Assembly: GCA_045611685.1 (NCBI GenBank)
Contig: JAZKXO010000056.1
Span: 28,937-92,936, forward strand
Length of the DNA stretch: 64,000 bases
From: SIG701 sp045611685
GTDB lineage: Bacteria > Bacillota > Clostridia > Oscillospirales > CAG-272
Reading direction: 5' to 3'
Shown here one piece after another: positions 34,078-41,313 of the stretch. Both the position numbers and the translations under genes were made by a program. Position 1 is the first letter of the stretch; every line of letters starts with the position of its first letter. The notes beneath the pieces are model-generated. The model was not told where the DNA came from. It did no database searches and saw only the letters and a program-made list of their open reading frames with translations.

Positions 34078-34377
34078 TCAGAGAAGATCTTCCAGAACGT
34101 CCGATACGGTACACGGGGTAACGGTGCCGTCAGCGATCTTACGAAAAATCTCGGATGCCTGTTTAGGATCTGTCGTAATATCCTTTATGAGGCGGGAGTA
34201 TGTATTCTCACCGTTTTCCGTATATAATATCACAGCGATGGAAAAGAAAGACGTATCATCAAGATCAGTTCTCAAAAGAACGCTCATGAGCGTGAGCCCA
34301 TCAGCCGGTGTTTTAACGGTGGTCTCAACGGGGATCATGGCCGAGGATGCCGGCTCACTTTCTTTTGCGAAATGCAT
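34078..34377 (-). CDS. DUF6514 family protein
   Basis: Small protein of 99 residues. The second half, ENTYSRLIKDITTDPKQASEIF and DGTVTPCTVSDVLEDLL, matches the DUF6514 pattern seen in Clostridia. Its function is unknown. The N-terminal half is less conserved. AAAGGAG lies nine bases upstream of the ATG. A TATAAT on the minus strand at 34436-34431 is a plausible -10 for it. No partner genes suggest a role. Confidence 0.75.
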   Translation of the reverse strand: MHFAKESEPASSAMIPVETTVKTPADGLTLMSVLLRTDLDDTSFFSIAVILYTENGENTYSRLIKDITTDPKQASEIFRKIADGTVTPCTVSDVLEDLL

Positions 34378-34682
34378 AACAGTTTTCTCCTTTACGTGTT
34401 GTCATTTGTCGCCAAGGGTGAAGCGTATCCATTATATCACGGCTCAATCGGCTCGAAGATGCAGAAAACAGTGCTGCAAAAGTGCCGAAAAACGGCGATT
34501 ATTTTGCTTTTCCGCAAGGATAACATCGAAAAGTGGGGCGAAAAGCGCGAATTTTGCGAAAAATTGCGATCGATATCCCACAACTATTTAATGATTGGTA
34601 CAAAAGGATTGCAATATTTAGAAATTATAGTGGCGAAAATTCTTTTCAAAAAACAAATATGGCGTAAATCCTGCATATTTTC
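34378..34682. other. AT-rich intergenic stretch, no gene seen
   Basis: About 300 bases between the DUF6514 gene and the EamA promoter. It is lower in GC than the flanking genes and contains several short TTTTGC / GCGAAAA echoes. No gene, RNA motif or mobile-element end was identified. Confidence 0.4.
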
Positions 34683-34711
34683 TTGAATCTATGGCGGTTC
34701 TGTGCTATAAT
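34683..34711 (+). promoter_or_regulatory. sigma-A promoter for the EamA transporter
   Basis: TTGAAT at 34683-34688 and TATAAT at 34706-34711 with a 17-base spacer. Confidence 0.7.
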
Positions 34712-34749
34712 ATACGAAGTTTATTCGTTTTTAGAAAAGGGGAGAGCCC

Positions 34750-35691
34750 ATGCAGTCTTCATCCGTATCGAAACAGATCGTCTCCGCGCTTCTTTTGGTG
34801 CTTGCCGCTTTCGTGTGGGGGAGTACCTTCGTCGCACAAAGCGTGGGAAGCGATTCCGTTGAGGCGTTTACCTTTCTTACCAGCCGTTCGTTTATTTCCG
34901 GCGTGGCGCTCCTGGGCGTGATTGCCATACGGCGCGCACTGCGTGCCAAAAACAAAACGGAGAGCGAAAAAACAGCCTCTCCGCGCACGCTTTGGATCGG
35001 CGGTATTCTTTGCGGTGTCGCGCTTATGGTGGCAAGCAGTCTCCAGCAGATCGGCATCAAGGATACGACCGTCGGAAAGGCAGGCTTCGTGACGGCGATG
35101 TATATCGTCATCGTGCCGCTTCTCGGCGTGTTTATGAAAAAAAGGATCTCGGCAAACGTGTGGCTCGGCGTCGGAATCGCCGTTCTTGGCATGTATTTTC
35201 TATGCATCACGGACAGTTTCAGCATCAGCCGCGGTGATTTCTTCGTGCTTTTGTCCGCACTTTGCTTTTCAGTCCACATTCTCGTGATTGATCACTTTTC
35301 TCCGAAAGTGGACGGGGTGAAATTGTCCTGCATCCAGTTTTTTACGTGCGGCGTTCTTTCTTTTGCGCCCGCTTTGATTTTTGATAAGCCCACCGTCGCC
35401 GATCTTGCCGCTGCCGCTTTGCCGATCCTCTATGCGGGGCTTCTGTCGGGGGCTGTCGGTTATACCTTGCAGATCATTGCGCAGAAAAATCTGCAGCCGA
35501 CGGTCGCGTCTCTTATTATGAGCCTTGAATCGGTATTTTCCGTGTTATCCGGATGGGTGGTCCTCCGCCAGGTGCTCTCTGTACGCGAGTTTGCCGGATG
35601 CATTCTTATGTTTGCGGCGATCGTATTGGCGCAGTTGCCGGCGGGGATCTTCCGCCCCCAAAACACCGTTTTGAGAAAAGAGAAAAAATAA
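34750..35691 (+). CDS. EamA/DMT-superfamily permease
   Basis: Ten-helix transporter of 313 residues built from two EamA repeats. The first repeat has LAAFVWGSTFVAQSVG at its first helix, and the second starts at RGDFFVLLSALCFSVHILVID and ends in SVFSVLSGWVVLRQVLSVRE and MFAAIVLAQLP, the DMT signature. Members export metabolites or amino acids; the substrate is unknown. An AAGGGGAGA ribosome site precedes the ATG. It is followed directly by the tRNA-Val promoter. Confidence 0.9.
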   Translation: MQSSSVSKQIVSALLLVLAAFVWGSTFVAQSVGSDSVEAFTFLTSRSFISGVALLGVIAIRRALRAKNKTESEKTASPRTLWIGGILCGVALMVASSLQQIGIKDTTVGKAGFVTAMYIVIVPLLGVFMKKRISANVWLGVGIAVLGMYFLCITDSFSISRGDFFVLLSALCFSVHILVIDHFSPKVDGVKLSCIQFFTCGVLSFAPALIFDKPTVADLAAAALPILYAGLLSGAVGYTLQIIAQKNLQPTVASLIMSLESVFSVLSGWVVLRQVLSVREFAGCILMFAAIVLAQLPAGIFRPQNTVLRKEKK

Positions 35692-35700
35692 AAAATACTG

Positions 35701-35729
35701 TTGACAAAAGTCATGGGCTGTGCTATAAT
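35701..35729 (+). promoter_or_regulatory. consensus sigma-A promoter for tRNA-Val
   Basis: TTGACA at 35701-35706 and TATAAT at 35724-35729, spacer 17, ending 14 bases before the tRNA. Confidence 0.85.
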
Positions 35730-35743
35730 AGTTAGGCGTTCGT

Positions 35744-35820
35744 GGAGGCATAGCTCAGCTGGTTAGAGTACTTGCTTGACATGCAAGGGGTCGTAGATTC
35801 GAGTTCTACTGTCTCCACCA
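35744..35820 (+). tRNA. tRNA-Val (anticodon GAC)
   Basis: Full cloverleaf of 77 nt including encoded CCA. Acceptor GGAGGCA pairs with TGTCTCC, the D arm is GCTCAGCTGGTTAGAGT, the anticodon stem CTTGC/GCAAG holds loop TTGACAT with anticodon GAC, and the T arm has GATTCGAGTTC. It has its own consensus promoter and terminator. It stands immediately before the accessory island that begins with a tyrosine recombinase. Confidence 0.95.
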
Positions 35821-35853
35821 AAAAAAGAGCCTGTATTTACAGGCTCTTTTTTG
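35821..35853 (+). terminator. terminator after tRNA-Val
   Basis: AAAAAAGAGCCTGT and ACAGGCTCTTTTTT form a 14-bp stem with loop ATTT. Confidence 0.9.
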
Positions 35854-35932
35854 TTTTCCTTACAAGTTTTTAATCATTGATGCGGGAAAAGGAAAACGCT
35901 GGGAATCTTAGCACCGTTTATCCACAAATCAC

Positions 35933-35961
35933 TTGACAAAAGAGGGGGAGTATGTTACAAT
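35933..35961 (+). promoter_or_regulatory. promoter of the recombinase leader
   Basis: TTGACA at 35933-35938 and TACAAT at 35956-35961, spacer 17. It precedes a short leader, a terminator-like hairpin and then the recombinase gene. Confidence 0.7.
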
Positions 35962-36020
35962 AAAAACGAACATTAGTTCTATATCCGAAGCATCTGTATA
36001 TAATCCCCATTTATAATCTG

Positions 36021-36051
36021 CTGCCAGCAAAACGGCAGACTTTTCTTTTTT
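36021..36051 (+). terminator. leader terminator (possible attenuator) upstream of the recombinase
   Basis: CTGCC 36021-36025 pairs with GGCAG 36034-36038, followed by ACTTTTCTTTTTT. It stands about 85 bases after the expected transcription start and about 85 bases before the recombinase ATG. Transcription from the promoter at 35933 should therefore end here unless anti-terminated, making either a small RNA or an attenuated leader. The 80 bases after it are AT-rich with no clear second promoter. Confidence 0.6.
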
Positions 36052-36134
36052 ACTATATTTTATAAGTGCTGATATTCACAGTTATGAGGGTAAAATATAT
36101 ATTGTTCTAATCAAACAAACCGGGAGGACGCGAT

Positions 36135-36989
36135 ATGAGAGAACACACCATACCGCAAACACACGTAACCGCATTTAAGGCATACCTTTTTCGGGAGGAA
36201 AAAAGCGCAGCAACCGTGGAAAAATATCTTCGCGATGTCCGCGCATTCGTATTGTATGTGCAAGGGCGAGAGGTTACGAAGGAATTGAGTGTAGCCTACA
36301 AGAGATCGCTGGAGGACGGCGGATACAAACCGCGGTCCATCAATTCAATGCTGGCAAGTATTAACCGCTTTCTCGATTTTATTGGAGCCGCTAACTGCAA
36401 AGTTAAGACGGTCCGTGTTCAAAATCCTGCTTTTTTAACGGAAGAAAAAGAATTGACGAAGGAGGAATACAAACGACTTCTTGGGGCGGCAAAGCATAAA
36501 GAGCAGTTAAATCTCGTGATACGGACGATCTGCGCCACGGGGATCCGTGTATCTGAACTGAAATACTTTACCGTTGAGGCAGTATATCGCGGAGAGGTTT
36601 CGGTCAAATGCAAAAATAAAACCCGAACGATCCTTATTCCGGGCGATTTGAGAAAAATGCTATCAGTCTATGTAAAAAAGCGGGGCATACAAAGTGGGGC
36701 AGTGTTCGTAACGCGAACGGGAATGCCGCTTGACCGCAGTTATATCTGGGCGCAAATGAAGGGACTTTGTAAGAATGCGGGTGTGAATCCGACAAAGGTA
36801 TTCCCGCATAATCTTCGGAAATTGTTTGCCCGTACCTTTTACGGCATAGAAAAGGACATCGCAAAGCTTTCGGATATTCTGGGACACAGCAGTATCGAAA
36901 CGACCCGTATATATATAATGACAACGGGAAGCGAACACCGCAGACAAATCGAGAGAATGGGGCTTGCCTCCGTAGGACAATTCGCGTAG
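36135..36989 (+). CDS. tyrosine recombinase, candidate invertase of the adjacent promoter segment
   Basis: Site-specific recombinase of 284 residues. A SAM-like core-binding domain (about 10-95) is followed by the catalytic domain with all key residues: Arg138 (ATGIRVSEL), Lys162, His225-x-x-Arg228 (FPHNLRKLFA), His251 (LGHSSIETTRIYI) and nucleophile Tyr260. Size and motifs fit XerC/D-like integrases. GGGAGG lies at a good distance upstream. Seventeen bases after its stop begin 25-bp inverted repeats flanking a promoter, so its most likely substrate is that invertible segment. No excisionase or conjugation genes are near, which argues against an ordinary ICE integrase. Confidence 0.9.
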   Translation: MREHTIPQTHVTAFKAYLFREEKSAATVEKYLRDVRAFVLYVQGREVTKELSVAYKRSLEDGGYKPRSINSMLASINRFLDFIGAANCKVKTVRVQNPAFLTEEKELTKEEYKRLLGAAKHKEQLNLVIRTICATGIRVSELKYFTVEAVYRGEVSVKCKNKTRTILIPGDLRKMLSVYVKKRGIQSGAVFVTRTGMPLDRSYIWAQMKGLCKNAGVNPTKVFPHNLRKLFARTFYGIEKDIAKLSDILGHSSIETTRIYIMTTGSEHRRQIERMGLASVGQFA

Positions 36990-37005
36990 TCAAAAAGAAA
37001 AAACC

Positions 37006-37030
37006 ACATAATTCGTATTATGTGGAATAA
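37006..37030 (+). repeat. left inverted repeat of the invertible segment (25 bp)
   Basis: Starts ACATAATTCGTATTATGT and ends GGAATAA. It is the perfect reverse complement of 37291-37315. The outer part is itself palindromic (CCACATAAT-TCGT-ATTATGTGG at 37004-37025), typical of a tyrosine-recombinase core site with two binding arms. Confidence 0.9.
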
Positions 37031-37102
37031 TTTTTGACGACACCTCCGCTAACGTACTGACAGATATGGTTTATGGTAATTTATGTATCAAAAAATAGGC
37101 GC

Positions 37103-37154
37103 AAAAAAAGACACTCTCCCCGAAAATTCAAAAATTTCCACGGAGAGTGTTTTT
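37103..37154. terminator. bidirectional terminator inside the invertible segment
   Basis: ACACTCTCC at 37111-37119 pairs with GGAGAGTGT at 37142-37150. A run of seven As precedes and five Ts follow, so it works on either strand. In the present orientation it stops readthrough from the recombinase before the island promoter. Confidence 0.8.
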
Positions 37155-37221
37155 GCTATGCTCTTTTATGGAAAGGTTAAACAGTATTATGCTAAGGTGG
37201 GAAAATTTTCTGGGGTTCGAC

Positions 37222-37250
37222 TTGACAAAACAGAACTTTTCGTGTATAAT
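37222..37250 (+). promoter_or_regulatory. consensus promoter driving the surface island
   Basis: TTGACA at 37222-37227 and TATAAT at 37245-37250, both exact, with the optimal 17-base spacer. It lies 40 bases inside the right inverted repeat and faces the TetR gene and the polysaccharide genes. Confidence 0.9.
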
Positions 37251-37290
37251 AACAGCGTATTTCACTATGTACACATAGTTGCTTTCAGCC

Positions 37291-37315
37291 TTATTCCACA
37301 TAATACGAATTATGT
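37291..37315 (-). repeat. right inverted repeat of the invertible segment (25 bp)
   Basis: Begins TTATTCC and ends CGAATTATGT. Exact reverse complement of 37006-37030. Identity stops two bases further out on either side. Confidence 0.9.
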
Positions 37316-37328
37316 CAAGAATCCTAAT

Positions 37329-37356
37329 GGATACGGGCGGCGAAGCCGCAGTATCC
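37329..37356 (+). other. stable hairpin in the island leader
   Basis: GGATAC...GTATCC encloses GCGGC-GAA-GCCGC. It is followed by an A-rich stretch, not Ts, so it is not a terminator. It lies in the 5' leader between the invertible promoter and the regulator gene and may stabilise or regulate the long transcript. Confidence 0.5.
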
Positions 37357-37373
37357 TAAAAAAATCGAAAAAA

Positions 37374-37389
37374 TGTAGCAAATGCTACA
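37374..37389. promoter_or_regulatory. palindromic operator candidate before the TetR-type gene
   Basis: TGTAGCA-AA-TGCTACA is a perfect 16-bp palindrome, 19 bases upstream of the regulator ATG and overlapping the ribosome-site region. TetR-family proteins usually bind such sites and repress their own gene. Confidence 0.55.
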
Positions 37390-37408
37390 AGGGGCTGGTG
37401 TAATCATT

Positions 37409-38008
37409 ATGAAAAACGAAAGCGTATACAGAGAGGTATTCATAGCGAACGCAATACGTCTTGTCGCAGAAGGCGGATTTGAGAAGGCGACAACAAGGGC
37501 CATTTCGATGGATCGCAAAGATTTGGATAACGGCAAATTGAACGAGGCGCATATTTACCGTGTGTTCGGTACGAAGGAAAAACTGTTTGCCGAAACGTTC
37601 GCTTTGCTTGATAATGAGCTTCTTTGTACTATCAAGGATGGTATGTCTGTGCTTGATAACAACCTCGATCCGCGGAGTCAATGCGAAGCCGTATTTGTGA
37701 AGTTGTGGAGATTCCTTCTGCAAAATGAAAACAAATGCAGGTATTACACAAGGTATTATCATTCCGTATATTTTAAAAATGACATTTACGAGGTGCATCG
37801 GGAAAAATACCGGATATTCATTGAAAAAATTTCCCCGCTTTTCCTTGCGGAGGCGGACGTGTGGTCGATTTTTCACCACGTCTTGACAGCGCTTCTCGAG
37901 TTTGCTATACGGGTGTACAGCGGTGCGCTTGAGGACAGCGAAGAGAACGCAACGCACATTTTTAACGTTGTCTACTGCGCTATTGCGCCGTACTTAAAAA
38001 TAATCTGA
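37409..38008 (+). CDS. TetR/AcrR-type transcriptional regulator
   Basis: Regulator of 199 residues. The N-terminal helix-turn-helix is seen in FIANAIRLVAEGGFEKATTR and HIYRVFGTKEKLFAETFALL, the TetR pattern. The C-terminal ligand-binding helices (40 to the end) have no recognisable effector class. Two starts are possible: ATG 37409, which gives MKNESVYREVF and has AAGGGG about 14 bases upstream, or ATG 37382, which overlaps the palindrome. It is the first gene behind the invertible promoter, so its level would change with the switch, and it may feed back on the island. Confidence 0.82.
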   Translation: MKNESVYREVFIANAIRLVAEGGFEKATTRAISMDRKDLDNGKLNEAHIYRVFGTKEKLFAETFALLDNELLCTIKDGMSVLDNNLDPRSQCEAVFVKLWRFLLQNENKCRYYTRYYHSVYFKNDIYEVHREKYRIFIEKISPLFLAEADVWSIFHHVLTALLEFAIRVYSGALEDSEENATHIFNVVYCAIAPYLKII

Positions 38009-38061
38009 ATTTTTGAAATTAAAAATTCCGCGCAAGCGAAATAGGATAGGAAAAGATAAAA

Positions 38062-38274
38062 ATGAAAAACATATCGGAACAAAAGGAAAACACATCTGTG
38101 AATACAAACGGGCAGAAAGAGTTTTGTGTTATTTGCGGCGTGGAAACCGAATACACACGCGACGTTTCTGTTTTTAAAAGAGATTTTTATGTATCGTCGG
38201 CGGGACAACTCTGTCGGGAATGTTACTGCGAGCTGTACATAAAGAAAGACGTTAAAAGCGAAAGAGGCATATGA
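38062..38274 (+). CDS. small zinc-ribbon protein of unknown function
   Basis: Predicted protein of 70 residues with two CxxC knuckles, FCVICGVE and LCRECYCE, separated by 30 residues, as in a zinc ribbon. Ends are polar and probably disordered. TAGGAAAAG precedes the ATG. Its stop overlaps the start of the broken gene downstream. Not recognised as a known family; the metal binding is inferred from the cysteines. Confidence 0.6.
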   Translation: MKNISEQKENTSVNTNGQKEFCVICGVETEYTRDVSVFKRDFYVSSAGQLCRECYCELYIKKDVKSERGI

Positions 38275-38962
38275 ATAAAACCCAAATTGTGAGAGGTAAG
38301 GATGGAGTGCCCATCTCATGTGCCATGAGAAAATTCAAGGCGGTTATTATCGTTTTGCTTGTCATTGCACAAGCAAAATCTACTACGGATAAAGCGGCCC
38401 GATGGTTATGCCAATGTGATTGTGGAAACACCTGAGTTGTTTTTTCGAGGGAATTAGGAAAAGGATTACAAAAGAGCTGTGGCAACGACAGGAAAAAGAT
38501 ATTGCGAGAAAGCGCTTCGGTAATCTGACAGCTATACAACGCTCCGATAAGTATAGTGACATTCCAAATCGAGGAAAAGAATGTCACTGCAATTGCGGCA
38601 AGATTGTCTATAGGCTCCCGGAAAAACTGCGTGATGATGTGAACAGTGTCTGCGAAAAGTGTTTAACGGAACGAAACGTGAAAGCTATGGTTAAAAGCGC
38701 CGGGTTTGTTGAAGGAACACAGCTGAGAAAGATTGCAAGTACAAAGCCGCCGGCGACAAGAAAAAGCGGAGCGCGCGGCGGTTTCTTCAATAATAGAACC
38801 AGCAAGTGAAGAGCAATACTCGAATTCCAGGTTGTCGACCATTACCTTGGCGGATCTAAAGAAATCGTAGATGCCATCAAGGCAAGAGCTCGTGCCGAAG
38901 ACGAATATTTCGCGCCGATTCTGGGGCAGTATGGCGCACATCACATACCAAACAATAACTGA
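38271..38962 (+). pseudogene. decayed zinc-ribbon/AP2-type DNA-binding gene
   Basis: Three frames together spell one protein of the phage/mobile AP2 type. Part one (from ATG 38271) has a WLCQCDCGNT ribbon and stops at TGA 38433, after which the same frame continues VVFSRELGKGLQKSCGN. A frameshift near 38490 leads to a second module, RFGNLTAIQRSDKYSD with CHCNCGK and CEKC. The AP2-like half begins FVEGTQLRKIASTKPP and SGARGGFFNNRTSK, then TGA 38807 stands where a tryptophan codon is expected, and the frame continues RAILEFQ to DAIKARARAEDEYFAPILGQ. Two nonsense changes and a shift make it a pseudogene, probably a remnant of a homing-type element inserted in the island. Confidence 0.7.
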
Positions 38963-38990
38963 CAACTATTAGAAGTAAGGAAAGTGAAGT

Positions 38991-39758
38991 ATGCAAGAAA
39001 CGTTAAATGAACGAATGGGTGGAATTGATATTGACCTACAGGGATTATTGCTTGCCTATCTGCGAAAGTGGTGGATTATCCTGATATGTCTGGTTCTTGG
39101 GGCTTTAATTGCATTCGGCATTACCTATCAGTTTGTAACACCCCTGTATCAGGCTCGTATATCGATATACGTCAACAACAATAAAAGCAGCGAAGATAAA
39201 GAATATCTCTCAAGTGCCGACTTATCCGCATCTCAGCGACTGGTTAATACCTATGTCAGCATTGCAAAAAGCGAGCGTGTTCTTGAAAAAATTTCTGAAA
39301 ATCTGAACGGTGAGTATACCGTGAAGTGGCTTGACAGGGCAATCAGTGCTTCGCAGCTTAATGATACGGAAATATTCTGTATCTATGTACTCCATGAAGA
39401 TCCTGCTGAGGCAGCGCGTATTGCCAATACAGCTGCTGAGGTTGCTCCTATGGAAATTGCTCAAATCATTGAAGGAACTTCGGCACAGGTTGTTGATACA
39501 GCAAAAGTTCCCACTTCGCGTTATTCTCCCAGTTACGAACGCATGGCGCTTCTTGGGGGAGCTTTCGGTGTCCTTTTTGCAGTGGTGTTTTTGACGATTC
39601 ACTATCTGAGCGACACGCGGATTAAGGATGAAAATGATTTAACATCCCTATACCCGCTGCCCGTTCTCGGTAGAATTCCGAAGTTTGACCTCGCATTCTC
39701 CGAGGGCAGTTATGGCTACTCCGCTATCATGAGCGGAGAGGAGGAGGCATCAAAATGA
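38991..39758 (+). CDS. cpsC: CpsC/Wzz-type polysaccharide co-polymerase and kinase modulator
   Basis: Membrane protein of 255 residues with two transmembrane helices (about 29-50 and 185-205) flanking an extracytoplasmic Wzz domain. The N-terminus DIDLQGLLLAYLRKWWIILI and the proline motif RYSPSYERMALLGGAFG are typical. In Gram-positive capsules this protein activates the partner BY-kinase and sets chain length. AAGGAAAG precedes the ATG. Four-base overlap with cpsD. Confidence 0.92.
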   Translation: MQETLNERMGGIDIDLQGLLLAYLRKWWIILICLVLGALIAFGITYQFVTPLYQARISIYVNNNKSSEDKEYLSSADLSASQRLVNTYVSIAKSERVLEKISENLNGEYTVKWLDRAISASQLNDTEIFCIYVLHEDPAEAARIANTAAEVAPMEIAQIIEGTSAQVVDTAKVPTSRYSPSYERMALLGGAFGVLFAVVFLTIHYLSDTRIKDENDLTSLYPLPVLGRIPKFDLAFSEGSYGYSAIMSGEEEASK

Positions 39759-40594
39759 GAGGACTGTTTGAAAAGAAGTCAAAAAAGAAAAAATCCGTGG
39801 GAAAGCGTCAGACAACCATCGCAGAGGACAGAAAGCATATCCTGACTTCCAAAAGTGGTTTTTACTTGCGGGAAGCGTATAAGACGCTGCGCACCAACGT
39901 AAATTTTGCGCTTGCCGATACCGAAGGCTGCAAGGTGATTCTTGTGACATCTGCTATGCAGAGTGAAGGCAAAAGTCTGACCGCATTGAATCTGGCAATT
40001 TCGATTGCACAGACTGATGCAAAGGTTCTGATTATCGACTGCGACCTTCGTCGTCCGAAATTGCATCGACTTTTAGGCGCCAGTGCCAATATCGGACTCA
40101 GCAACCTTTTGATGGATCCCAAGAAACTGACCAGGATGGTACTCAAGCACGAAACATTGGGTGTCAATGTGATTTTGTCCGGCGATATCCCGCCCAATCC
40201 ATCCGAACTTTTGTCATCCGCCAAAATGCAGGCTTTGATTACATCGCTTCGGAGTAAGTTCGATTACATAATCCTCGATACTCCGCCGGTAGGTATGGTC
40301 ACTGATTCCGTTGTTTTGGCTCCTTTATCGGATGGCGTGCTGTTTGTTGTGAGAGCAGATCTATCTGAGCGTGGTACGGTAATTCACGCCATGGAACAGA
40401 TGGAATACGCCAAAGCCAAGGTTCTCGGATATGTATTCAATGGTATGAATCCCGAATCCGGCAGCGGTTACGGAAAATACCGATACAGCAAGTTCGGCAG
40501 ATATAGTTACGGGTATAAGCGGTATGGTTACGCTTATGGTTATCAGACCCAACCCGAGTCTACTCCGTCTGTACCTCTTGAAGAGCAATCATGA
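39755..40594 (+). CDS. cpsD: CpsD-type bacterial tyrosine kinase
   Basis: Cytoplasmic BY-kinase of 279 residues that autophosphorylates and controls polymer export through CpsC. Walker A is SAMQSEGKSLTALNLA, Walker A' is VLIIDCDLRRPKLHRL, Walker B is YIILDTPPVGM. The C-terminal tail (about residues 230-265) has ten or more tyrosines, as in GKYRYSKFGRYSYGYKRYGY, the phosphorylation cluster. ATGA coupling to both neighbours. Confidence 0.95.
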   Translation: MRGLFEKKSKKKKSVGKRQTTIAEDRKHILTSKSGFYLREAYKTLRTNVNFALADTEGCKVILVTSAMQSEGKSLTALNLAISIAQTDAKVLIIDCDLRRPKLHRLLGASANIGLSNLLMDPKKLTRMVLKHETLGVNVILSGDIPPNPSELLSSAKMQALITSLRSKFDYIILDTPPVGMVTDSVVLAPLSDGVLFVVRADLSERGTVIHAMEQMEYAKAKVLGYVFNGMNPESGSGYGKYRYSKFGRYSYGYKRYGYAYGYQTQPESTPSVPLEEQS

Positions 40595-41289
40595 CATCTA
40601 TGTTCGATTTGCATACACATATCCTCCCCGGAATGGATGACGGTGCTCCGGATATGAAAACCGCACTGCAGATGCTTGTTATGGAGGCAAAGCAAGGCGT
40701 AAAAACCGTAGCACTGACACCGCATTTCTACAGGAGCAGAGAGCATATACCCGATTTTTTGAAGCGTAGGGCTAACTCTATGGAGCGGCTGCAAAATGTT
40801 TTGAAGAATGTGAAACATCCACAGCTGATACTTTCGGCAGAGGTTGCCTGTGTGCCCGGAATCGCCGATTGGCCGGAGCTTGAACAGCTCTGCTACGCAG
40901 GAACGAAGATCTTGCTTGTGGAGCCACCGGTGACACCATGGAATGAAGAGATGTTCCATCAGCTGTATGCCATCGAATGCCGTCGAGGGATTACACCGAT
41001 GATCGCGCATATAGATCGTTTTTTTGAGACGCAGACAAAAGACCGTATCGAACAGCTGCTGGAAATGGGATTTCCTATTCAGGTAAGCACGGCATCGTTA
41101 CTGCGGTTCCGCGGACGAAGCAGAGCGGTAAAGCTTTTCAGCGATAATGACGCAGTCCTTGTGTCCGATTGTCATAACACAACTACCCGTCCGCCGAATT
41201 TGGATGCTGCTGCTCAGGTGCTGGCGAAAAAGCTGGGAGGTACAGCTCAAAAAATCTTGCAGTATGCGGATGTGTTTCATCGCTGGTAA
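40591..41289 (+). CDS. cpsB: CpsB-type PHP tyrosine-protein phosphatase
   Basis: Manganese-dependent phosphatase of 232 residues that removes phosphate from CpsD. The PHP motifs are MFDLHTHILPGMDDGAPD, VALTPHFY, SAEVACVPGI, MIAHIDRF and VLVSDCHNTTTRPPN. Completes the CpsC-CpsD-CpsB phosphoregulatory set, here in the order C-D-B. Start overlaps cpsD by four bases. Confidence 0.94.
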   Translation: MTSMFDLHTHILPGMDDGAPDMKTALQMLVMEAKQGVKTVALTPHFYRSREHIPDFLKRRANSMERLQNVLKNVKHPQLILSAEVACVPGIADWPELEQLCYAGTKILLVEPPVTPWNEEMFHQLYAIECRRGITPMIAHIDRFFETQTKDRIEQLLEMGFPIQVSTASLLRFRGRSRAVKLFSDNDAVLVSDCHNTTTRPPNLDAAAQVLAKKLGGTAQKILQYADVFHRW

Positions 41290-41313
41290 TAAGCATCAAC
41301 CAATGGAGGCACC

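Larger units (their letters stand above)
37006..37315. other. invertible promoter segment (phase-variation switch), ON orientation
   Basis: A 310-bp segment is bounded by perfect 25-bp inverted repeats and lies directly after a tyrosine recombinase gene and before a 25-kb unidirectional surface-gene island. Inside, from left to right, are a bidirectional terminator (37103-37154) and a consensus sigma-A promoter (37222-37250) pointing right, toward the island. Inversion would turn the promoter toward the recombinase and leave the island without it. This matches known recombinase-controlled invertible capsule promoters in architecture; inversion itself is inferred. No coding frame of note lies within the segment. 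Confidence 0.85.

Noticed and set aside
35744..36989. Classic ICE or prophage integrated at tRNA-Val
   Set aside because: An integrase follows the tRNA, but no copy of the tRNA 3' end was seen at the far side and no conjugation, phage or excisionase genes exist; inverted repeats next to the recombinase fit an invertase better.
38433..38809. TGA recoding as tryptophan in the AP2-type gene
   Set aside because: One TGA does fall at an expected Trp codon, but the other does not and there is also a frameshift; all other genes use TGA as stop, so decay is simpler.
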